In this document: positions 59,401 to 64,000 of the stretch, piece by piece
Layout: each line of letters opens with the position of its first letter
Position numbering within the stretch: position 1 is the stretch's first letter
DNA from: Axinella damicornis
Taxonomy: Eukaryota; Porifera; Demospongiae; Axinellida; Axinellidae
Reading direction: 5' to 3'
Assembly: GCA_963931865.1 (NCBI GenBank)
Contig: OZ007506.1
Coordinates: forward strand, 15,948,242 to 16,012,241
DNA: 64,000 nt
Position numbers and translations under genes: made by a program
The notes under the pieces: generated by a model
What the model was told of the DNA's origin: nothing
What the model saw: the letters and a program-made list of their open reading frames with translations, nothing else
Database searches by the model: none

Positions 59401-62400
59401 TTGTTATCGACACTACACTAGCTACCATCAATTAGCTATGTCATAGATAGTATAGTCCCTATAGTAGGGACTATACTATCTATGGCTATGTTATTGACAT
59501 GCGAACCATCAACAACTCACTTGTGCACAGCCGGCCACAGACATAGGTCGCCACACTTTTACAACCCAGACTGTATCTCTGGACACATCGACATCGATTC
59601 TCACAGTACATGTACAGTAGGATAGGATCCCCAGGCCTCAGGGCCGCTGAATTTAGCTGCCTGTAACGAGGGGCAACCGCACTCCTGGTAGCCGCGTTGC
59701 AAACCCGGTTACGACTCGCCGTAGCGCAGGCTAAGTATTGCAATTCGTTCCAATTAACGCACATACCACGTGGCAACCACACTCAGTTGGAAGACAAGAC
59801 ATTATTACAGCACTCACAACTTCGCCAGTAAGGTGAGGTTTGGCATGCAAGTGTCAGTGAATGACAGCGATCACGGCCATATGGTCAAAATCTTCATGTG
59901 CCTTTCCTAAGAACGGTACTGTCACCGGAAGTCGAAGAGAGCGCTCGAGCAATGGCAGCCATGGCGAGACAAAAGCGCTCATATTTCCACCACCAAGGTG
60001 AGTTTCAACACCAACTTTTACATTCAGGTCAGGGCATGATAGCGATCACGGCAGTGTAGTCTGAATTTCTGTAGGCCAAGCCTAAGTACCCAAACATTAA
60101 TTAATTAATAAATTAGACGAGGGGCAACCGCACTCCTGGTAGCCGCGTTGCAACCCCGGTTGCGACTAGACTCGCTGTAGCGCGTATTGCTATTCGTTCC
60201 AATTAACGCACATGCCATGTGGCAACCATGCTCAGTCGATCGCGACCAAAAGGAAGACAAGACATTATTACAGCACTCACAACGTAGTCAGTACGGTGAG
60301 TTTCGGTAAGTGAACGACAGCGATCATGGCCGTGTGGTCAGAATCTTCGTGTGCCTTTCCTAGGAACGGTACTGCCACCGGATGTTGAAGAGAGCCCTCG
60401 AGCAATGGCGGCTAACGACGATACAAAAGCGCTCATATCTCCACCACCAAGGTGAGTTTCAGCACCAACTTTTACGTTCAGGTCAGTACATGATAGCGAT
60501 CATGGCGGTGTAGTCAGAATCTCTGTAGGCCAATCCTAAGTACTCAAACATTATATTATTTACGCGGCACAATTTTCCCCCTACCAGGAGTGTAATACCG
60601 TAGTTGCCGATTATTTCGTGTGCCAAAAATTTCGCGGTCTGGCCACTAAACGTGACACACAAATATTTCGCGGTGGGAAATTTTCGCTGATTACTTCCGC
60701 GAAAAAAAATTCCGCTGTAATAACTTACTATTGACACGTGCGATCGTGCTGATCGAACTGTGTATGTGTGGCTACCACGTCTACAGCGAAGCAACTGCCG
60801 GGGAAGAGCTACTGTGTGAGCGTGAGCCCAGGAACACGAAGGACAGTAACTGTTATGCCTAGCGCTAGCTGTGGAAATATATTTCGCGGGTTTAATATTC
60901 GCGGTCTTACTTCATCCGCGAATACCGCGAAAATTTCCCCACCGCGAAATTAACTGCAACTACGGTATACATGTATGTACACATAATGTTAAAGTAGGTA
61001 CACTTATACATCATAGCCTAAACTGACCCTTAAATACACTGACTGGTGTCATTCCTTGGTAACATTCCCAGGACTTAGTACCTGACTTGACTTCGTGCCA
61101 CATGTACGTAGCAGGGAAGAAGGCTCTGCTACAGTGCAGAACATGATATGAATACTTTCAGTCTCTAGAATTACATATATACCTCTTCTATCTCAACACC
61201 ACCCTCAGTGTAGAATGGCTTCACTGGCTTCATTGATAGTCCCTGACCAACAGGAAATGACATCATTGATTTGTGTTCAGGAACCCAAACTCCACCCCTC
61301 ATATAGCTAAGTCATAGAGTGCAAATGCTGTAGCATGTGCAGAAGTGATCTCATTACGCATGCCAATTCGGAGACAACTCACCATGTCTTTCAACTGATC
61401 ACCTGCTTCACTCTCAGTGTATACGTGTACACCATCAACTGACACTCGGAGGAATTGCTGCTCTCTTAAATAATGTTCACTTTCTTTGGCTTTTCGGATA
61501 ACGTAAGCAGCTAACTCCGATGGAATACACCACAATATCTCAAGACATCCTTTGGCAATCTTGTAGAGCACGAGTATATGCTTCGGCAAAGAAAACTGTT
61601 CCCGTAGTGACTCCCACAGATCCTCGACGTACTTGAGTGACTGATTGGTGATGTTTATGCCCTTGATCTTCGTCTTAAGCAATGAAAACAGTTCCTCTTG
61701 TGGAATGGGCAGCATCCTGCACGTGGGATGCTCTCGGTCAACTTCATCCAGGTGGTCTTTGATCTTTGTTACAAGCATATATCCAGTGAGGTCTCGCTTG
61801 TACTGCTCCATCATTTCCTTAGTCCTGTCATCTCCGTATTGTTTAATGATGGATTCCAGAAAGTAGTAATTCATGAAGCCCCACGCACCTTCCACAGTGA
61901 GTGTTTCAAACATTTCACTAATGTTTGCAGAAGGCTTCAAAAGCTTCTTCACAAACTGACTTCCATTCATTTTTCCCTCACAGGAGTACAGGTTAACCAG
62001 GAAGAGTCGAAACCGATTGCTGGTGATTTTCTTGCTGTCCAGTTTGTCCTGGAGCACTTCATCAGTGTGTACCACCAACGCTCCCCACATCCTCCCAATG
62101 GTCATGAGGTTTGTTCGTGCGACTGCAGAAACTGCTGGGGAAGTGGGCTCAGGTGATGTTCGCAAACCTATGATTAGAAGAATAAGCATTCACGGCAAGT
62201 AATAGCTCTATAGTATCTACTGCTATAGTGTAGGATTGCAATAAGAAAACTACGTCTACCTCAGTCTCGCATTGACTGTGCATATTATTCAACTACCACA
62301 GTACTAGCTGACTACAGTACCATCACCTACCAGTGGTGAGAGTGAGGTACTTCAACTTGATCGTGTCAGCCACCACCATCTCCCCCATCTGCATCAGCAC

Positions 62401-62618
62401 CTCCACCACCCTCCTCCAGGTACAGTTGTGGCCCTTACGCAGCCACCTCGAGAGCATCTCACTCTTGCAGCGCTGCAGGTGGCAATGGTCTGCCTCTATC
62501 TCCCTCAACTCGTCATCCTTCAGACCCAGGTTCAGTCCGAGAGTGAACCACTCCTTGATTGTCTCCAGCTCTTGTACCAACTCCTTGAGGTCACCCAACG
62601 TGAGGACACACTCCATCC
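36933..62618 (-). CDS. NLR innate immune receptor: Death domain, conserved domain, DED, NACHT, LRRs
   Basis: Thirteen exons in consistent phase make one 25.7-kb gene: 62331-62618, 61383-62167, 61183-61242, 54672-55320, 53406-53453, 50353-51988, 48034-48129, 46620-46703, 43312-43395, 40284-40367, 37504-37587 and 36933-37035 are joined by GT-AG introns, and an unseen first exon must lie upstream of 62618 because that exon starts with an acceptor. The sum is about 1,330 codons. Order: Death domain, an unnamed conserved domain, a DED-like region, NACHT ATPase, then leucine-rich repeats, most in exons of exactly 84 bases and phase 2. The type is a cytosolic pattern-recognition receptor that would oligomerise through NACHT and signal through death folds. 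NLRs with Death domains are known in sponges; Death plus DED in one receptor is the unusual point. Introns contain nearly all mobile elements between 37 and 61 kb. (Twelve exons are listed; the thirteenth is the predicted first exon.). Confidence 0.8.
37504..37587 (-). CDS. NLR LRR exon 5 (84 bp)
   Basis: TTCTAG acceptor, GTAAGT donor, phase 2. LVENGICDSGAVALAGYVSA then TNTLKQF. Confidence 0.8.
37684..38118 (-). mobile_element. TTAA-flanked MITE, GGTTACGGGATACTCG subfamily, copy 1
   Basis: TTAA at 37684-37687, ends GGTTACGGGATACTCG and its complement, TTAA at 38115-38118. About 160-bp inverted arms surround a unique ~110-bp centre. Intronic, between LRR exons 4 and 5. Confidence 0.9.
38115..38549 (+). 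mobile_element. TTAA-flanked MITE, same subfamily, copy 2 in inverse orientation
   Basis: Shares the TTAA at 38115-38118 with copy 1 and ends with TTAA at 38546-38549. The unique centre runs in the opposite direction, so the two copies form one near-perfect palindrome of about 866 bp. Confidence 0.9.
39430..39713. repeat. palindromic repeat, ~110-bp arms
   Basis: Left arm ...GCACAAAACAGTGAAGTATAC, right arm GTATACTTCACTGTTTTGTGC..., with AAGTAATAAAAAACATTTGA at the outer edges and a ~60-bp middle. A single arm recurs at 52742-52857 and, diverged, at 36117-36230. Confidence 0.9.
40284..40367 (-). CDS. NLR LRR exon 4 (84 bp)
   Basis: CATGTAG acceptor, GTACTT donor (weaker), phase 2. LYQNRLCTLGVTHMLPGLYE then AKALQQLR. 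Confidence 0.75.
40768..41497. mobile_element. 730-bp TIR element with exact 9-bp target duplication
   Basis: Starts TAGTCTCGTGCCCAGACC and ends GGTCTGGGCACGACACTA; inverted arms run about 110 bp. The flanks GTGGGATGA at 40759-40767 and 41498-41506 are identical. A 9-bp duplication with long inverted ends points to the Mutator-like superfamily. No transposase. Intron between LRR exons 3 and 4. Confidence 0.88.
41659..41730. repeat. (GTAC)n / ACGTACGT-rich microsatellite
   Basis: Interrupted runs of CGTACGTA and GTACGTAC with GTAGTACGCAC units. Confidence 0.9.
42382..42954 (-). mobile_element. TTAA-flanked MITE, GGTTACGGGATC subfamily, inverted copy
   Basis: 573 bp, TTAA at 42382-42385 and 42951-42954, ends GGTCATGGGATC (one arm mutated) and GATCCCGTAACC. 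Reverse complement of the 18664-19230 element with about ten percent visible differences. Confidence 0.85.
43312..43395 (-). CDS. NLR LRR exon 3 (84 bp)
   Basis: CATTAG acceptor, GTAAGT donor, phase 2. NSYNPIKDEGLGAMMPGLLK then SQNLKILG. Confidence 0.8.
43475..44200. repeat. palindromic element with (CGGACA)n minisatellite arms
   Basis: Left: AAGTGGAAAAGGCAGATACG then GGACGCGGACACGGACGCGG... at 43504-43576. Right: the complement at 44072-44160 followed by CGTATCCGCATTTTCCACTT. Between them are further complementary segments (GAGTCAGCAGAGGTCAAAGG against CCTTTGACCTCTGCTGACTC). One TAGTCTCGGTACCAGACTC remnant sits at 43962. Confidence 0.85.
44387..44436. repeat. (GT)n followed by poly(G)28
   Basis: About eleven GT units then 28 G. 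Generates false proline-rich frames on the minus strand. Confidence 0.95.
44745..44920 (+). pseudogene. Ty3/Gypsy-type reverse transcriptase fragment
   Basis: FSKFDLSAYQQMILEESTQY, MTINTHWGLNRFSRLPFGIR, then SVSSALFQKAMDAL correspond to the reverse transcriptase core (DLxxAYxQ, T..G...Y.RLPFG, P..FQ..M). The catalytic region beyond is missing. Relic in an NLR intron. Confidence 0.7.
45075..46600. other. NLR intron, no further feature seen
   Basis: Low-complexity-free sequence between LRR exons 2 and 3; no exon or element end recognised. Confidence 0.3.
46620..46703 (-). CDS. NLR LRR exon 2 (84 bp)
   Basis: TTTCAG acceptor, GTAAGC donor, phase 2. LYGNQLKTLTFQSLAPVIAK then KKNIHTL: repeat with Asn in the ladder position. 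Confidence 0.75.
48034..48129 (-). CDS. NLR LRR exon 1 (96 bp)
   Basis: Phase 2 both ends. Encodes LRARIDFKPVGTKGASSLIK and LLDMSPNLGEL, one ribonuclease-inhibitor-type repeat (PxGxxGAxxLxxLL.xxpxLxxL). 12 bases longer than its sisters. Confidence 0.75.
48207..48530 (+). repeat. dispersed repeat with GCAGCAGCTGAAGCGGATGC minisatellite, copy 1
   Basis: Leader AAGATTTTAACCGTGTGTG..GCGACCTTCGTACTTCAATTT is followed by about five irregular ~30-bp units (AAGCGGATGCAAACGGGGAG). The same leader and units recur at 56862-57290. Confidence 0.8.
48790..49465. mobile_element. 676-bp TIR element with exact 9-bp target duplication
   Basis: Starts TAGTCTCGGTCCCAGACC, ends GGTCTGGGACCGAGACTA; flanks GTACTACCA at 48781-48789 and 49466-49474 are identical. 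Same end family as 40768-41497. Intron between NACHT exon and LRR exon 1. No transposase. Confidence 0.9.
50353..51988 (-). CDS. NLR exon: NACHT domain and first LRR
   Basis: 1,636 bases, phase 1 to 2. Acceptor GACCAGCAG, donor GTAGGT. Walker A GRPGSGKTTLITKVSRDWA, Walker B VCFAFDGLDEY, sensor RIFVTSRPAG, then the winged-helix/NACHT-associated region (GHMCYLPLHLAMVVFLYEQ, GLLTVDRQIAERALPTKTFS, FLHLTLQEFLSACYLLRQ). All ATP-binding residues are intact. The exon ends with the first leucine-rich repeat (VTELDLSYCHLGPLGIDAFA). This is the strongest single anchor of the gene. Confidence 0.95.
52160..52745 (-). repeat. start-codon/donor cassette repeat, copy 1
   Basis: Minus-strand unit containing two cassettes, each an ATG in GCAATGGC context, a short open frame and a GTGAGT: MAAHAKEKTRNFYSAHNFAS at about 52567 and MASTVKQKRSYLHHQ at about 52386. 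It ends in GAGGGGCAACCGCACTCCTG at the other edge. Two more copies lie at 59600-60110 and 60116-60596. Confidence 0.8.
52742..52857 (-). mobile_element. single arm of the 39430-39713 palindromic repeat
   Basis: AAGTAATAAAAAACATTTAA to GCACAAAACAGTGAAGTATAC, with a small GTACAGT insertion relative to the 39.4-kb copy. Confidence 0.85.
53406..53453 (-). CDS. NLR 48-bp linker exon
   Basis: Acceptor TTTTGCAG, donor GTGAGC, phase 1 at both ends; encodes DPAVISGPSTFAEVPS between the DED exon (QDIR) and the NACHT exon (DSWSTYRNLL). The exact phase fit on both sides supports it. Confidence 0.65.
54672..55320 (-). CDS. NLR exon: tandem DED-like death-fold region
   Basis: 649 bases, phase 0 to 1; acceptor CTACACAG, donor GTTTGT. 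First half: ADFVRALDSIEREADWLDFA, HVRYLFGAVLP. Second half: RFIFRELLANIAKELSDEQT, LVDCFARL, GFAKLLQVFIRAEQEELLKP, LPTLRKWLDHLGRKDLIARL. The second half matches the death effector domain layout (FxxLLxxIxxxLsxxExxxL, then LFxxLexx.ll, then LxxLLxxlgRxDLlxxl). The first may be a diverged DED. In-frame stops are absent throughout. Confidence 0.7.
56200..56445. mobile_element. TTAA-flanked MITE, GGTTACGGGATACTCG subfamily, deleted copy
   Basis: TTAA at 56200-56203 and 56442-56445. Both arms are present but most of one arm and the unique centre are lost, leaving 246 bp. Flanked by short direct repeats of GTCCCAGGCTCCTCCCT. Confidence 0.85.
56537..56612 (+). repeat. 13-bp minisatellite GCTGGGGGCAAAT, about 5.5 copies
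   Basis: Exact unit repeats, first one with a substitution (GCTGGCGGGGCAAAT). Confidence 0.95.
56862..57290 (+). repeat. dispersed repeat with GCAGCAGCTGAAGCGGATGC minisatellite, copy 2
   Basis: Leader as in 48207 followed by about nine ~30-bp units (GCGGACGCAATCGGGGAGCA). The array is expanded relative to copy 1. Confidence 0.85.
57826..58395. repeat. 570-bp imperfect palindrome
   Basis: AGGTCGGATCATGTAGGATA..GTGCTAGCTCGGGAATTATTAT at the left and the complement ATAATAATTCTCGAGCTAGC..GTCGGATATCCCACATGATCC at the right; a small inner hairpin (GGTTTCAAGTA..TACTTGAAACC) sits in the middle. Confidence 0.85.
59037..59305. mobile_element. 269-bp TIR element, TCAAGGGGGTGACACTCCCA ends
   Basis: Roughly 50-bp inverted ends including AGCTGCGACCGGG/CCGGTCGCAGCT; internal GGTCAAGCGGTCAA repeats. 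A related piece starts at 63538 (GAGCTGCGACCGGTTTATCT). Target duplication not certain. Confidence 0.8.
59600..60110 (+). repeat. start-codon/donor cassette repeat, copy 2
   Basis: Plus-strand copy with MAAMARQKRSYFHHQ at 59952 running into GTGAGT, and a second module CACTCACAACTTCGCCAGTA ending at GTGAGG. Same GAGGGGCAACCGCACTCCTG leader. Confidence 0.8.
60116..60596 (+). repeat. start-codon/donor cassette repeat, copy 3
   Basis: Tandem to copy 2. Cassette MAANDDTKALISPP at about 60404 followed by GTGAGT; one or two base changes have altered the frame compared with copies 1 and 2. Confidence 0.8.
60597..60966. mobile_element. ~370-bp TA-flanked MITE, ACCGTAGTTGC ends, TTCGCGG-rich
   Basis: Left ATACCGTAGTTGCCGATTAT and right GCAACTACGGTAT. 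Both arms carry TTTCGCGG/CCGCGAAA motifs. Inserted at the end of cassette repeat copy 3; TA dinucleotides flank both ends. No transposase. Confidence 0.8.
61183..61242 (-). CDS. NLR small linker exon
   Basis: 60 bases, phase 0 at both ends, encodes GLSMKPVKPFYTEGGVEIEE. Acceptor TTGGTCAG, donor GTATAT. Joins DQLKDM of the preceding exon to DKDGMAGQ of the next. Support is by phase and splice signals only. Confidence 0.6.
61383..62167 (-). CDS. NLR exon: conserved domain of unknown function
   Basis: 785-base exon, phase 1 to 0, ending at GTGAGT after DQLKDM. After a Ser/Pro/Thr linker come GRMWGALVVHTDEVLQ, NGSQFVKKLLKPSANISEMF, FLESIIKQYGDD, YKRDLTGYMLVTKIKDHLD, then YVEDLWESLREQFSLPKHIL, VLYKIAKGCLEILWCIPSEL, FLRVSVDGVHVY. 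Predominantly helical. I have seen similar blocks in sponge death-domain proteins but cannot name the fold. A broken second copy is at 34218-34814. Confidence 0.8.
62331..62618 (-). CDS. NLR exon: Death domain
   Basis: Acceptor TCCTAG before 62618, donor GTAGGT after 62331. Encodes a six-helix Death domain: LGDLKELVQELETIKEWFTL, GLNLGLKDDELREIEADH, RCKSEMLSRWLRKGH, TWRRVVEVLMQMGE. The pattern (WxxLGxxLGLxxxxLxxIE, then CxxxMLxxWL, then TWxxLxxAL) is the Death-domain consensus as seen in animal NLR and adaptor proteins. An in-frame ATG at 62616 could start translation, but the acceptor directly before it suggests a further 5' exon. Confidence 0.85.
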
Positions 62619-62837
62619 CTAGGACACAGAGCAGAGTATAAAGCCACTTCTTAGTCTACCACACCAGCACAGCAGGTTGTTTATTTTCCATGGTGAATGC
62701 CAGTGCCAGGAAGAACAGCTTACTCTAATCTGGTGTGTGGGACCACTGGTTTACTAGCTAGCCACAGAAACAAGCAATGCAGGTAAACGTGTAATACGTT
62801 CACGATCGGTAGAGGGAACGGGCTCCTCAGCTCATAG

Positions 62838-63833
62838 TCTCGCGGCCAGACTCTCCACCGTAGTGGGTGTGGCGAGAGGCTGGCTCGCGAGACCATGTAC
62901 CACCCAGCTGTGCTTCCGCCTCTAGCTCCGATGGCCAGGGTTGGTGCAAAACCTGGACTCTGGACTGGACCGTGGACTGGACTCTGGACTGCATTTTTTG
63001 GACTGGATTTTGGACTGGATATTGGACTTTACTTCGTACGCAGGGCCCTGAAGCATGTGAAGGCATGTCAGAGGTCGCTATATCTCTGTCTCAGTGGATG
63101 CCTATGGGAACCTAAGTGGGGACGACGTGGAGTAGCTACCCTGAGATCTACTGGTGGAGGCTGGGGCTCTATCCTACAGAATTATTTCTGCTGGAGCAAA
63201 TATCGGGAATCTGGTCGTTCCTGGCAGAACTAGAACAGAGCGTGTGCCGTTGATTGTTATGCAGTTTGCTGTCTGGGTGAGCTACCAGACTGATTTCGTG
63301 TCTGTGATGACGATGTTGTGCGTCAAGTTCTCTGCTGAGGATGGGCTCTATCCTACAGGATTATTTCTACGGATATCAGAACCCTGGTCACTTGATGGAA
63401 GTGGAACAGAGCGTGCTAGCTGTTGAGCTTGAACCAACTGATCATGTGTGTGTGTTGTATTTGTATTTGTTGTGGACCAGCTTGGTCTTCTGTATGCCTT
63501 CTGCAAGGGGTGGTCACTCCAATATGCGCCGTACTTAGAGCTGCGACCGGTTTATCTGTGACCGTCCAAAAACTGCCAGTGACCGCGTGACCGCGCTGCT
63601 AAACTGCCGGTGACCCTGTGACCGTCGCAAAAATCCACGTGACTGCGTGACTTTTTGGTAGTATACGGAGTAATACAGTAAGCCACACCTACATCCGCCG
63701 TATACGGAGTCACAATCGCACGATTGAGTCCAATATCCAGTCCAAAATCCAGTCCAGAGTCCAGTCCACGGTCCAGTCCAGAGTCCAGAGTCCAGGTTTT
63801 GCACTGACCCCGATGGCCATGGCACGAGACTAC
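62838..63833. repeat. ~1-kb palindromic element with (TGGACTGGAC)n arms
   Basis: Edges TAGTCTCGCGGCCAGACTC and GGCACGAGACTA. Inverted minisatellite arms at 62947-63028 (GCAAAACCTGGACTCTGGAC...) and 63725-63806 (complement). Inside are two ~55-bp direct repeats around GGGCTCTATCCTACAG (63163 and 63343). It lies just upstream of the Death-domain exon, so it may be in the first NLR intron or promoter. Confidence 0.75.
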
Positions 63834-64000
63834 CATGTCACGTGATGTTGCAGATTTCAGCCCCGCCCCCAGAACCTTGCCCTTAATCAACTTTCCAACT
63901 AACCAGCGACCTAATTAATTTTACGTAAATTGATCCCACAGCAGTACATTGTACATGCAGCAGCGCCGGCGCGAGCTGTTTTGGAGTGGTACGGCCACTG

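Overview
The window looks like a piece of an invertebrate animal genome, most likely a marine sponge (demosponge). Coding exons are short and separated by AT-rich introns with GT-AG splice sites. The gene content is typical of early-branching animals: a tandem MATH/TRAF array, an NLR-type innate immune receptor with one leucine-rich repeat per exon, a paired NNMT-type methyltransferase, and a fibrinogen-like secreted domain. About half of the visible structure is transposon debris: short inverted-repeat elements, decayed LINE, Gypsy and hAT pieces, minisatellites and long poly(G) tracts. The species assignment is an inference.

Layout. 0.5-5.3 kb: minus-strand MFS transporter (SLC18B1-like) in 11 recognised exons, running off the left edge. 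6.4-9.5 kb: minus-strand secreted fibrinogen-like gene. 10.9-14.7 kb: decayed CR1/L2-type LINE whose first ORF carries a PHD finger. 15.2-16.3 kb: single-exon glyoxalase/cupin gene with a bacterial look. 16.3-23 kb: repeats only. 23.0-26.3 kb: two tandem NNMT/PNMT/TEMT-family methyltransferases, one frameshifted and one intact. 30.5-32.7 kb: pseudogene of at least three tandem MATH domains, split by a transposon that left a readable TTAA duplication. 33.3-35.8 kb: fragments of a zf-TTF transposase, of an NLR-associated domain and of a second LINE.

The main feature is at 36.9-62.6 kb. Splice phases fit across 13 minus-strand exons, giving one 25.7-kb gene with the order Death domain, a conserved domain I cannot name, DED-like region, NACHT, and seven leucine-rich repeats. 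Its introns hold most of the mobile elements described here. They include two abutting TTAA elements that form an ~866-bp palindrome, two inverted-repeat elements with exact 9-bp target duplications, and a repeat that carries start-codon plus splice-donor cassettes.

Functionally, the NLR, the MATH/TRAF relic and the second copy of the unnamed NLR domain fit an innate-immunity neighbourhood. The transporter, cupin protein and methyltransferases look like independent metabolic genes.
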